This document shows positions 26,901-33,852 of a stretch of 64,000 nt of DNA, piece by piece (positions within the stretch are counted from its first letter, which is position 1; every line of letters starts with the position of its first letter). Position numbers and translations under genes: made by a program. The notes below the pieces were generated by a model. The model had not been told where the DNA came from. It did no database searches and saw only the letters and a list, made by a program, of their open reading frames with translations. Source of the stretch: Sphingomonas ginkgonis (lineage in GTDB: Bacteria > Pseudomonadota > Alphaproteobacteria > Sphingomonadales > Sphingomonadaceae); the NCBI RefSeq assembly GCF_003970925.1, contig NZ_RWJF01000001.1, positions 3,032,501 to 3,096,500 of the forward strand, written 5' to 3'.

Positions 26901-27121
26901 GCCGCCGTCTCGACCTTCTGCGTGACCTGGGTCTCCATTTCGGCCGGCGCGGCGCCCGGCTGGCTGATGGTGACGATCGCGGCGGGAAAATCGATGTCCG
27001 GATTGTTGGTGACGCTCATCCACGAGAAGGAGAGCAGGCCTGCCAGCATCAGCCCGATGAAGAAGACGATCGGGGGCACCGGGTTCTTGATGCACCACGA
27101 CGAGATGTTGCGAAAACTCAT
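23960..27121 (-). CDS. RND-family efflux pump permease (1053 aa)
   Basis: A full-length AcrB/MexF-type inner-membrane pump: N-terminal TM1 in PPIVFFIGLMLAGLLSFSWM, two large periplasmic loops and 12 predicted helices. The proton-relay aspartate pair is in GVLVDDAIVEIENIVRHM (TM4), and the terminal repeat contains GIVAKNSILLIDFA. It trades protons for drugs, solvents or bile-like compounds. The upstream gene on the same strand, 33 bases away, is its membrane fusion protein. No outer-membrane channel gene is adjacent, so a TolC/OprM homologue elsewhere must complete the pump. No regulator is adjacent either. Confidence 0.93.
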   Translation of the reverse strand: MSFRNISSWCIKNPVPPIVFFIGLMLAGLLSFSWMSVTNNPDIDFPAAIVTISQPGAAPAEMETQVTQKVETAARSINGVDEINSSVREGNSQTFVQFQIGTPTDRAVNDLRDAVTQIRGDLPEGILEPQVSRVDVSGDPVVYVAAQTTDMTLEQLSWYLDDTVARRLRAVAGVASVSREGGVDRQIRVILNPAALQAQGITAAQVNAQLRAVNTNATGGRAEIAGSEQSVRVLGNAHSAYDLSQTDINVAGGRTVKLGDIANVEDSYSEQRTLAKLGGKQVVSFNIQRATGQSDLKVYDGVWEEMHKIEKENPRIHFSEISNNVDYTKSQYHSSIEALWEGAILAVFVVYLFLRDGRATAISALAIPLSAIPSFWFMSLLGLNLNFLSLLALSLVAGVLVDDAIVEIENIVRHMRMGKTAYQAAMDAADEIGLAVLATTMSIVAVFLPVALMPGISGQFFKSFGYTVVVSVLLSLFVARMITPLIAAYFLKSHGEQAHASGRLMDWYLGILRWTLDTRGAQASRERRPGAWGRTISIFRDHRVWMMGVGFLAFALTVLLIATLPMTFQPETNDNFSNVNVKMAPGSTLQQSEAVMDRAAGIIRADPDVDRVFERIYVGSGYLNIVLKADRKRTSSEFNRNIGPQLAAIPDAQVTVISPNSGGPGGGGRDIMLFLGSSDPALLSQAASKIAEEMGSLKEVRAPRVMGEQARPEITIKPHFDLAARLGVTTQALSQTIRIATLGDIEQNSAKFSLSDRQIPIMVSLSDLERRDLSTLENLPVPTTAGGSVPLKAVADIGFGSGPSTVQRTNQVRRLAIGADLTPGVVSGDAWKKINALPGMKNLPQGVSVLTLGNQKWQGELVKNFILALLSGVLLVFAVLVLLYRRFLAPFVNMGSLLLCPLGAALALHIAQQPLSMPVFIGLLMLFGIVAKNSILLIDFAVEMIEHGWERTAAILEAGHKRAQPIVMTTVAMVAGMVPVSLSLSGDGSWRAPMGITVMGGLLFSTLLTLLLVPAYFSLATDIEAWISRKFRKVLDNGEPHQPAQGPVLTPAE

Positions 27122-27154
27122 GGCTCGACTTCCCGCCCGCTGGAGGGCTGCTGC

Positions 27155-28354
27155 TTAACGGACCGCGGCCTGTCGGCGCGGCTGGATCTTCTGGCCCGGG
27201 TTGAGGAAGGGTCCCGCCGAGAGCACGACCGACTCCTGCCCGCTGAGGCCGGCGGCGATCGTCACCCCGCCCTCGGTCACCGACCCGATCTTGATCGAAC
27301 GCCGCTCGACCTCGTTGCGGCCGTTGACGACGAAGACATAGTTGCCGTTCTCGTCGCTCAGGACGGCGCTCTGCGGGAGCTGGGGGGCGGTGGTGCTGCC
27401 CGCGGCGATCTTCACGTCGGCAAATCCACCCGGCTTGATCGCGGAATCGTAGGGAATGGCGATGCGGACCTCGCCTTGGCGGCTCTGCGGGTCGATCACC
27501 GGCGCCACCTGCCAGACCCGGCCGGTGTAGCTGCGGGTCGAGCCGAGCGGAGTGACGGTCGCCGACATGCCGGTGCGGATGCTGCCGAGGTCCTGCTGCG
27601 AAAGGGTTGCGCGCATTTCCATCTCGCCGTCCTTGGCAAGACGGAACAGCGCGCCCGACGCCGGGCTGACGATCTGCCCGACTTCGATCGCGCGGGCGAG
27701 GACCAGCCCGCTGGTCGGTGCGCGGACATCGAGCTGGCCGATCTGGGCCCGGGTCGCCCCGAGCTGAGCCTGCGCGACCTGGACCTGCGCGGCGGCGGCG
27801 TCGCGAGTCGCCCGCTTGTTGTCGAGGTCGGCCTTGGACACGAACCCGCTGGAGACCAGCGAGGCCGAGCGCTCGTAATTGCTCTGCGCGAGCGCGAGGT
27901 TGGCGCGGGCCGCGGTGATCTGCGCCGAGAGCTGCGCCGCCTGCTGCGACTGGACGCTGCGGTCGACCGAGGCGAGCACCTGGCCTTGGCGGACCCAGGT
28001 GCCGGCGTCGACCAGCACCGCGGTGACCCGGCCGCCGGTTCCGGCAACCCCGACCGGCTGGTCGCGGCGGGCGGCGAGCGCGCCGCTGCCGGTGACTATC
28101 CCGGCAACCTGGCTCTGCCCGGGAACCACCACGGTTACGACCGGGATTTGTCCGTTCTTGCCCTTGCCCGCAGCCGCTGCTGCGGCGGGGCCGGAAGCCT
28201 GGTTGCGGTTGCCGAGGAACATGACCCCCAGAGCGACAGCCGCGATGACGACCACGGCGACCGCGATGATCAGGTTGCGCCGACGCCGCGAGGAGTCGAC
28301 CACGACCAGCGTGTCCGAGCGGTTGAAACTGGCTTCGCGGTTCATGCCGTCCAT
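27155..28354 (-). CDS. RND efflux periplasmic adaptor (membrane fusion protein, 399 aa)
   Basis: The N-terminal cytoplasmic tail ends in RRRRN before one membrane anchor (about residues 29-48, IIAVAVVVIAAVALGVMFLG). Then come the lipoyl/barrel-sandwich halves (PVGVAGTGGRVTAVLVDAG and VRAPTSGLVLARAIEVGQ), an alpha-hairpin between them (QSQQAAQLSAQITAARANLA), and the beta-barrel and membrane-proximal domains. Unlike AcrA it is anchored by a helix rather than lipidated. It links the adjacent RND permease to an outer-membrane channel. Start is the ATG giving MDGMNREASF behind an AGGGAAAG ribosome-binding site; the second Met is possible. Confidence 0.92.
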   Translation of the reverse strand: MDGMNREASFNRSDTLVVVDSSRRRRNLIIAVAVVVIAAVALGVMFLGNRNQASGPAAAAAAGKGKNGQIPVVTVVVPGQSQVAGIVTGSGALAARRDQPVGVAGTGGRVTAVLVDAGTWVRQGQVLASVDRSVQSQQAAQLSAQITAARANLALAQSNYERSASLVSSGFVSKADLDNKRATRDAAAAQVQVAQAQLGATRAQIGQLDVRAPTSGLVLARAIEVGQIVSPASGALFRLAKDGEMEMRATLSQQDLGSIRTGMSATVTPLGSTRSYTGRVWQVAPVIDPQSRQGEVRIAIPYDSAIKPGGFADVKIAAGSTTAPQLPQSAVLSDENGNYVFVVNGRNEVERRSIKIGSVTEGGVTIAAGLSGQESVVLSAGPFLNPGQKIQPRRQAAVR

Positions 28355-28530
28355 CTTTCCCTGTCGCGCCGGGTTGAGCGCACTGTATTAAACCCCTAAG
28401 TCACCTCTGGCAACAAGAATGCCGTTAATGGAAGGCTTCCAGCGATTTTCGACCAAGTGGCCCCCTTGCACCGCAAACGGCCGATGCGGCAGTGTTTCGG
28501 CGGGAACAAGATTCAACAAGGAGCGCAACC

Positions 28531-28794
28531 ATGATCTTCGGGACGACGAACTGGCTGGCGTGGATCATCCTCGGCGGCCTCGCCGGCGCAGTGGCCAAGC
28601 TCATCACCCCGGGCCGTGACCCCGGCGGCTGCCTGGTCACGGTGGTGCTCGGGATCGCCGGTGCGCTGGTCGCCGGCTGGCTTGGCCGCGCGCTCCACTG
28701 GTACGGGCCGAACGACAGCGCGGGCTTCCTTGCCGCGATCGTCGGCGCGATCATCCTGCTCGTTGCCTACCGGCTCATCTCGCGCCGTCGCTGA
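28531..28794 (+). CDS. GlsB/YeaQ/YmgE family small membrane protein (87 aa)
   Basis: Three hydrophobic segments full of glycine (GGLAGAVAKLI, LGIAGALVAGWLG, AAIVGAIILLVAYRLI) match the transglycosylase-associated GlsB/YeaQ family, small inner-membrane proteins linked to stress and acid response. The function is not known biochemically. ATG at 28531 follows a good AAGGAG ribosome-binding site. It is divergent from the efflux adaptor gene. A paralogue lies 860 bases further on, on the opposite strand, with a SIMPL protein gene between them. Confidence 0.88.
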   Translation: MIFGTTNWLAWIILGGLAGAVAKLITPGRDPGGCLVTVVLGIAGALVAGWLGRALHWYGPNDSAGFLAAIVGAIILLVAYRLISRRR

Positions 28795-28864
28795 GCCGTT
28801 CATCGCCGCGCCAGCCGGCGGCTGCGACACGAGGCTTTTCCATGGTTGTTACAGGAACGACAAG

Positions 28865-29584
28865 ATGCGCAGACCCTTGCTGGCCGCCTTGCTGATCACC
28901 ATCGCGCCACTGACGCTCGCGCCTGCCGCGACAGCGCAGCCGGCACCTGCCGCGCCGCTCGCCGGGACCCGGCTCGACCTCAGCGTAACGGGCGAGGTCA
29001 GCCGCGTTCCCGACGTTGCGGTCATCTCCGCGGGAGTGGTCAGCCGCGCCCAGACCGCGACCGCCGCCCTCACCGATAATGCGGCGCGAATGGAACGGGT
29101 CCGTGCCGCCTTGCGCCGCGCCGGCATCGCCGACCGCGACGTCCAGACCAGCTCGATCAACCTCAACCCCGACTATCGCTACGACCAGAACCAGCCGCCC
29201 GTCCTGACCGGATACCAGGCGAGCAATTCGCTGAGCGTCAGGTTCCGCGACCTTCGCAACGCCGGGCGGATCCTCGATGCGCTGGTCGCCGAGGGCGCCA
29301 ACCAGATCAACGGGCCGACCCTCTCGCTCGACAAGCCCGATGCCGCGCTCGACGAGGCAAGGACGCGGGCAATCGCCCTCGGCCGCCAGCGCGCGGATCT
29401 TTACGCCCGGTCACTCGGGATGCGGGTGGTTCGGCTGGTCTCGGTCAGCGAGAACGGGTCCGGCGGGATGCCGCCGGGGCCGGTGCCCTATGTGCGGGCG
29501 ATGGCGGCAAAGGCCGACACGGTCGTCGAGCCGGGGGAGCAGCAGCTGCAGGTCAGCTTGGCAATGAGCTTCGAGCTGCAATAG
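28865..29584 (+). CDS. Exported SIMPL-domain (DUF541) protein (239 aa)
   Basis: A Sec signal peptide (about residues 1-24, ending PAATAQP) is followed by a SIMPL/DUF541 domain: LDLSVTGEVSRVPDVAVIS at the start, YQASNSLSVRFRDLRNAG in the middle and AARSLG-type helices at the end. The domain is found in periplasmic proteins of the YggE type (oxidative stress, membrane integrity). Its molecular role is unclear. ATG at 28865 is chosen because it gives a proper signal peptide; upstream in-frame sequence is the antisense-like tail of the GlsB gene. It is convergent with the second GlsB gene, with a hairpin between them. Confidence 0.88.
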   Translation: MRRPLLAALLITIAPLTLAPAATAQPAPAAPLAGTRLDLSVTGEVSRVPDVAVISAGVVSRAQTATAALTDNAARMERVRAALRRAGIADRDVQTSSINLNPDYRYDQNQPPVLTGYQASNSLSVRFRDLRNAGRILDALVAEGANQINGPTLSLDKPDAALDEARTRAIALGRQRADLYARSLGMRVVRLVSVSENGSGGMPPGPVPYVRAMAAKADTVVEPGEQQLQVSLAMSFELQ

Positions 29585-29589
29585 GCATG

Positions 29590-29627
29590 AAAAAGGCCGC
29601 GCCGACTCCCGTCCAGCGCGACCTTTC
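29590..29627 (-). terminator. Intrinsic terminator for the second GlsB/YeaQ gene
   Basis: On the minus strand the sequence reads AAAGG-TC-GCGC, a 13-base loop, GCGC-GG-CCTTT followed by TTC. This is a nine-pair stem with a small internal mismatch and a run of five Ts, downstream of the stop of the minus-strand gene. On the plus strand the same hairpin could slow transcription leaving the SIMPL gene, but the T-run there is poor. Confidence 0.65.
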
Positions 29628-29650
29628 CATGTTGCGGTCGGCAGGTCGCC

Positions 29651-29908
29651 TTAGCGAACGGTCCCGCGACGAACGAGGTTGACGATCGCCAGCAGAACCA
29701 CCGCGCCCAGCAGCGAGTAGAGGAAGCTGGTCAGCGTGATGCCGTGATTGAGGTCGGCTCCGCCGCCGAGCAGGAAGCCGGCGATCGCGGCACCGACAAT
29801 ACCGACGATGACGTTGAGAATGATGCCCTGCTGCCCGTCGGTGCGCATGATGATGCTGGCCAGCCAGCCACAAACGCCACCAACGATGAGCCAGATAAGA
29901 ATGCCCAT
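29651..29908 (-). CDS. GlsB/YeaQ/YmgE family small membrane protein, second copy (85 aa)
   Basis: MGILIWLIVGGVCGWLASII begins a typical GlsB/YeaQ protein of three glycine-rich helices (also VIVGIVGAAIAGFLLGGG and LLGAVVLLAIVNLV). It shares fold and length with the gene at 28531 but is a diverged paralogue. The ATG at 29908 is preceded on its strand by GGAGGGAACACC, a strong ribosome-binding site; the 14-codon longer frame is therefore rejected. A terminator hairpin follows the gene. Confidence 0.88.
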   Translation of the reverse strand: MGILIWLIVGGVCGWLASIIMRTDGQQGIILNVIVGIVGAAIAGFLLGGGADLNHGITLTSFLYSLLGAVVLLAIVNLVRRGTVR

Positions 29909-30069
29909 GGTGTTCCCTCCTGTCTGTCGCCGCTCCGTGCGAGCGGCCATGCGGATCGGGATACGCGCAATGGGGCCGAACGGTTCCGAACACCGTCCGA
30001 TAATAAACCGCTACGATCCCGCAAGGATCAAGGAGTTGTGCGGGTTCTTACGCTGGCGCAGGTCCGAAA

Positions 30070-30369
30070 TCAGTAACGCTGTTGGCGTTCGTAGACGGTG
30101 CGATAGTGTTGGATGCGGGTCACGCGCAGTCCCGGCATGCCGCTACGGTCGACCGCGCGCTGCCAGCCGGCGAACTCTTCGAGGCTGAGACCGTAGCGAG
30201 CGCACGCCTCGTCCACGCTGAGCAGACCGCCGGCGACCGCCGCAACAACCTCGGCCTTGCGCCGGACCACCCAGCGGGTGGTGTTGCTCGGCGGCAGGGA
30301 CTCGAGGGTCAGCGGCTCGCCGAGCGGGCCGATCACCTGGGCTGGCCTGATCTTCTGGTTCTCGAGCAT
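30070..30369 (-). CDS. sciP: SciP-type (DUF1153) CtrA inhibitor (99 aa)
   Basis: The protein starts MLENQKIRPAQVIGPLGEPL and continues with LPPSNTTRWVVRRKAEVVAA, VDEACARYGLSLEEFAGWQ and GLRVTRIQHYR. These are the hallmark segments of the DUF1153 helix-turn-helix family whose Caulobacter member SciP binds CtrA and blocks its activation of target promoters in newborn swarmer cells. Size and sequence order fit fully. GAGG on the minus strand, nine bases before the ATG, is a ribosome-binding site. No CtrA, CcrM or flagellar gene lies in the window. It sits between the second GlsB gene and a small hypothetical gene. Confidence 0.85.
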   Translation of the reverse strand: MLENQKIRPAQVIGPLGEPLTLESLPPSNTTRWVVRRKAEVVAAVAGGLLSVDEACARYGLSLEEFAGWQRAVDRSGMPGLRVTRIQHYRTVYERQQRY

Positions 30370-30464
30370 TCTTAAACCTCAAACGCGGATAATGTTCTGT
30401 TGATCTGCCCCGTTTACGCCGTGGCCCTTGAACGAAACCTCAAATGCAAAGGTAAACTGGCCGG

Positions 30465-30683
30465 TTACTCCTCCTGCTCGCTCCTTAACCCTGGCGCGGG
30501 AGTGGCGAACGTGCCGCCAAGCTGGCGCAGCGCCATCTCCCAGCCTTCCTCTCCGCTGAGGAAGCGGGCGATCGCCTCGCTGCGGTCCCGGTCGGTCGGA
30601 GGCGCTCCGAACGAGCGCAGCAGCGCCCCGATGTTCGCCGTTCCTTCCGCCACCAGTTCGCCGTCTTGGCGCGACACCTTCAT
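30465..30683 (-). CDS. Small hypothetical protein (72 aa)
   Basis: A short frame between sciP and mnmA, reading MKVSRQDGELVAEGTANIGA and ending GLRSEQEE. Composition is balanced and acidic, with a helix-like middle (SEAIARFLSGEEGWEMALRQ), which looks coding rather than accidental in this GC-rich DNA. No domain is recognised. GGGGG just before the ATG is a weak ribosome-binding site. It is on the same strand as sciP, 95 bases upstream of it, so they may share a transcript. An alternative is that this is a random open frame. Confidence 0.45.
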   Translation of the reverse strand: MKVSRQDGELVAEGTANIGALLRSFGAPPTDRDRSEAIARFLSGEEGWEMALRQLGGTFATPAPGLRSEQEE

Positions 30684-30755
30684 CCCCCAAGGCGGAACCC
30701 CCCGCCTGCAGCCGGTCTAGCGAGATAGGGTGAACTTCAGGTAAAGGCCGTCACC

Positions 30756-31862
30756 ATGCCGGTGAGTTTCGACCTGAACAGCGCGGGCCGCGCGCGCATC
30801 GTTGTCGCCATGTCGGGCGGCGTCGACAGCAGCGTCGCCGCGGCCCTCGCGGTGCAGAGCGGGGCCGAGGTGATCGGGGTCACGCTCCAGCTCTACGATC
30901 ACGGCGAGGCGGTTAAGCGGAGCGGCAGTTGCTGCGCCGGGCAGGACATCTACGACGCGCGCACCGCCTGCGACCAGCTCGGCATCCCGCATTATGTCCT
31001 CGACTATGAAAGCCGCTTTCGCGCCGGCGTGATCGACCGCTTCGCCGACGACTACGCCCGTGGGCGCACGCCAGTCCCCTGCTCGCTGTGCAACCAGGGG
31101 GTGAAGTTCACCGACCTCGTCGCCTTCGCTCGCGAGCTTGGCGCGGACGCGCTGGCGACCGGCCATTATGTGCGGCGGGTGGTGAACGTCGGCCGAACCG
31201 AGCTTCACAAGGGTGCCGACCCGGCGCGCGATCAGAGCTACTTCCTGTACGGCACGACCCGCGAGCAGCTCGACTTCCTGCGCTTCCCCGTCGGCGACCT
31301 TCCCAAGAGCGAGACCCGCCGGTTGGCCGGCGAGTTCGCCCTGCCGGTCGCGAACAAGCCGGACAGCCAGGACATCTGCTTCGTTCCCGACGGCGACTAT
31401 GCCGGGCTGGTCAAGCGGCTACGGCCGGAGACCGCCGCCCCGGGCGAGATCGTGGACCTCTCCGGGCGCGTGCTGGGCGAGCATCCGGGCGTGGTCCACT
31501 TCACCGTCGGGCAGCGCCGCGGCATCACTATCGGCGGGCAGAAGGAACCGCTTTACGTCGTCCGCATCGACCCCGAGGCGCAGCGACTGGTGGTCGGACC
31601 CAAGGCGGCGCTTGCAGTCAGCGCCGCCACGGTCGGAGCCATCAATTGGATCGGCGAGGAGCAGCGAACGGTCGGCGTGAAGGTCCGCTCGCTAGCCCCG
31701 CCCGTCGCGGCGATCCGCAGCGGCGAGCGCGTCCTGTTCGAGCGCCCGGAATATGGCGTCGCACCCGGCCAGGCGGCGGTCTTCTACGACGGCAGCCGCC
31801 TGCTTGGCGGCGGCTGGATCGAAGCGACGGAAGCAGCGGCTCCCGCGGCGGTCGCGGCCTGA
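30756..31862 (+). CDS. mnmA: tRNA-specific 2-thiouridylase (368 aa)
   Basis: The ATP-pyrophosphatase P-loop is [17 protein letters not shown]. The catalytic cysteines are in [14 protein letters not shown] and [11 protein letters not shown], and the central domain ([17 protein letters not shown]) and beta-barrel C-terminus complete the family. MnmA thiolates U34 in tRNA-Lys, tRNA-Glu and tRNA-Gln; a tRNA-Glu(UUC) gene lies later in the window. It shares one base with the next gene (TGATG), so the NUDIX gene is translated with it. Confidence 0.95.
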   Translation: MPVSFDLNSAGRARIVVAMSGGVDSSVAAALAVQSGAEVIGVTLQLYDHGEAVKRSGSCCAGQDIYDARTACDQLGIPHYVLDYESRFRAGVIDRFADDYARGRTPVPCSLCNQGVKFTDLVAFARELGADALATGHYVRRVVNVGRTELHKGADPARDQSYFLYGTTREQLDFLRFPVGDLPKSETRRLAGEFALPVANKPDSQDICFVPDGDYAGLVKRLRPETAAPGEIVDLSGRVLGEHPGVVHFTVGQRRGITIGGQKEPLYVVRIDPEAQRLVVGPKAALAVSAATVGAINWIGEEQRTVGVKVRSLAPPVAAIRSGERVLFERPEYGVAPGQAAVFYDGSRLLGGGWIEATEAAAPAAVAA

Positions 31863-32326
31863 TGGCCGCACCGACGAGTGCCGGAGTCCTGCTCTACCGG
31901 CACTCGGCCCGCGGGCTCGAAGTGCTCCTGATCCATCCGGGCGGTCCGTTCTGGCGGCGGCGGCGGCCCGGCAGTTGGATGATCCCCAAGGGCGAGATCG
32001 AGCCGGGCGAGGCGCCCGCCGAAGCGGCGCTGCGCGAGTTCGAGGAGGAAACCGGCGCCCGGCTCGACTCCGTCCCGCTCCGGCTGTGCGAGGTCCGCCA
32101 GTCCGGGGGCAAGCGGGTGGCCGCCTTCGCGGTCGAGGGTGATTTCGACACGGCGGCGCTCGACAGCAACCTGTTCACGCTCGAATGGCCGCCGAAGAGC
32201 GGGCAGATGAAGCAGTTTCCCGAAGCCGAGGAAGCGCGCTGGTTCACGCTCCCCGAAGCCCGCGTCGAGATGCTGGCGAGCCAGCGGCCCATGCTCGACG
32301 CGCTCGAAACCCAACTGAAGGATTGA
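31862..32326 (+). CDS. NUDIX hydrolase (154 aa)
   Basis: The NUDIX box (GX5EX7REUXEEXGU) is present as GEIEPGEAPAEAALREFEEE followed by TGA, preceded by WMIPKGE. Members clean up or process nucleoside diphosphates linked to another moiety. The form resembles RppH-like or diadenosine-polyphosphate hydrolases with the WxxPKGxxE lead-in, but substrate assignment is not possible by eye. It begins in the mnmA stop codon (TGATG) and is followed four bases later by an exported hydrolase gene. Confidence 0.9.
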   Translation: MAAPTSAGVLLYRHSARGLEVLLIHPGGPFWRRRRPGSWMIPKGEIEPGEAPAEAALREFEEETGARLDSVPLRLCEVRQSGGKRVAAFAVEGDFDTAALDSNLFTLEWPPKSGQMKQFPEAEEARWFTLPEARVEMLASQRPMLDALETQLKD

Positions 32327-32330
32327 GGCG

Positions 32331-33443
32331 ATGCTCCTGTTGCTTGCCGCGCTCGCCGCACAGACTCCCTTGACGCCCTCTCCGCGGACCTCGCCGCCGC
32401 CCGCGCGGCACTGGCCGGTTCGCGAGGGCGACGTGGTGCTGAAGGATTTCCGCTTCCGCTCGGGCCAGTCGCTGCCCGAGTTGCGGATGCACTATCGCCT
32501 GCTCGGCACCCCTCATCGCGACGCCGCGGGCCGGATCGACAATGCGGTGATGGTCCTGCACGGCACCGGCGGGACCGGCGCCCAGTTTCTCTCGCCGCAG
32601 TTCGCCGACGAGCTCTATGGTCCCGGCCAGCCGCTCGACATCCGCCGCATCTTCGTGATCCTGCCCGACAATCTCGGGCACGGCGCCTCGTCCAAGCCGT
32701 CGGACGGCCTCCACATGCGCTTTCCGGCCTATGACTACGACGACATGGTCGAGGCGCAGCGGCGGATGCTCGCCGACGGGCTCGGCGTCACCCACCTCCG
32801 CCTGATCATGGGCACCTCGATGGGCTGCATGCACAGCTTCGTCTGGGCGGAGGAGCATCCCGACGCCGCCGACGCCCTGATGCCGCTCGCCTGCGAGCCG
32901 GTCGAGATCGCCGGCCTCAACCGCATGTGGCGCCAGCTGGCGATCGACGGGATCAAGGCGGATCCGGCCTGGGCCGGCGGGGAGTATCGCCAGCCGCCGC
33001 TGCAGGGGTTGCGCACGGCGGAGTCGCTGCTGTTCATCGCCGGTTCGGCGCCGCTCTACCTCCAGGCGACCTATCCGACCCGCCCGGCGGCGAGCGCCTA
33101 CGCTTCCGGCCGGGTCACCGCCGGCCTACAGGGGCTGGACGCCAACGACCTCGTCTACCAACTCGACGCTAGCCGAACCTACAATCCCTGGCCGCGGCTG
33201 GAGGCGATCCGCGCGCCGATGACGTGGATCAACTCGGCCGACGACTTCATCAACCCGCGCAATCTGCCCTTCCCGCCTGCCGCGCTGAAGCGGATGCCGA
33301 CGGTTCGCTACCGGCTGATCCCGGAAAGCGCCGAAACCCGAGGCCATGGCACCCACACCTGGGCCAGGTTCTGGAAGGCCGATCTCAGCGCGCTGCTGGC
33401 GCGGACGGCGCCGGCGTCAGGTCGTACGCGGAGACATGGTTGA
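32331..33443 (+). CDS. Exported alpha/beta hydrolase of the homoserine O-acetyltransferase-like family (370 aa)
   Basis: A short signal peptide (MLLLLAALAAQTPLTPSP) precedes an alpha/beta-hydrolase of the MetX-like family: VMVLHGTGGTG oxyanion region, ILPDNLGHGASSKP, nucleophile elbow GTSMGCMHSF, the acid in NSADDFINP, and a histidine in RGHGTHTW. The catalytic triad therefore appears intact. MetX itself is cytoplasmic and lacks a signal peptide, so this is probably a secreted esterase or acyltransferase rather than a methionine-biosynthesis enzyme. It is translated right after the NUDIX gene. Its last 59 bases overlap the opposite-strand SnoaL-like gene. Confidence 0.85.
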   Translation: MLLLLAALAAQTPLTPSPRTSPPPARHWPVREGDVVLKDFRFRSGQSLPELRMHYRLLGTPHRDAAGRIDNAVMVLHGTGGTGAQFLSPQFADELYGPGQPLDIRRIFVILPDNLGHGASSKPSDGLHMRFPAYDYDDMVEAQRRMLADGLGVTHLRLIMGTSMGCMHSFVWAEEHPDAADALMPLACEPVEIAGLNRMWRQLAIDGIKADPAWAGGEYRQPPLQGLRTAESLLFIAGSAPLYLQATYPTRPAASAYASGRVTAGLQGLDANDLVYQLDASRTYNPWPRLEAIRAPMTWINSADDFINPRNLPFPPAALKRMPTVRYRLIPESAETRGHGTHTWARFWKADLSALLARTAPASGRTRRHG

Positions 33444-33852
33444 GGGTGATCAGCCAGCGGCCGCTGATTTTCTTGAACAGGCGGGTGTTGACCCCCTCCG
33501 TCACCCGCCCGGTCCGCTCCAGCCGGTAGCGGCCGACCAGCATCGCCGCGGTCGGCGAGAGAAGGTCGACCGTCATGTCAGAGAAATGTAGATGCCCACG
33601 GGTGCCGGCGTTCGCGCCATGGTCGCGAATATAATGGTCGAGCGTGCCCTGCCACCCGTCCTGGAACTTGCCGCCCGACACGAACACCACGTCGGGTTTC
33701 TTGAACCCCGCCATGTAGCCCACGAAGTCGCCGCGGTTCCACGCCGCCTCCATCCGTCCGATGGTGGCGAGGATCGCCGCGCGGTCCGTAGCGGGGCTGG
33801 CGGAGGCCGGTGCGGCAAGCGTCAGCAGCAGCGCCGCGAGCGCGGCCCTCAC
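33385..33852 (-). CDS. Exported SnoaL/NTF2-like DUF4440-type protein (155 aa)
   Basis: A signal peptide (about 18 residues, AALAALLLTLAAPASAS) is followed by a cone-shaped NTF2-like domain: ILATIGRMEAAWNRGDFVGY, then DVVFVSGGKFQDGWQGTLDHY, ending with RWLITLNHVSAYDL. Proteins of this type bind small molecules or act as steroid-isomerase-like enzymes; no ligand is known. Start is a GTG overlapping the stop of phzF-like by four bases. The 3' end overlaps the convergent alpha/beta hydrolase gene by 59 bases. Confidence 0.78.
   Translation of the reverse strand: MRAALAALLLTLAAPASASPATDRAAILATIGRMEAAWNRGDFVGYMAGFKKPDVVFVSGGKFQDGWQGTLDHYIRDHGANAGTRGHLHFSDMTVDLLSPTAAMLVGRYRLERTGRVTEGVNTRLFKKISGRWLITLNHVSAYDLTPAPSAPAAR

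Noticed and set aside
25496..28399. A 967-codon open frame antisense to the RND pump and adaptor genes
   Set aside because: It lies exactly opposite two well-supported genes with clear family motifs. Long antisense frames are expected in GC-rich DNA, and its translation is Arg/Asp/Val-rich with no domain.
30400..30720. Plus-strand 106-codon frame upstream of mnmA
   Set aside because: It is opposite the small minus-strand gene and the sciP leader, lacks a ribosome-binding site, and its codon use is poor.
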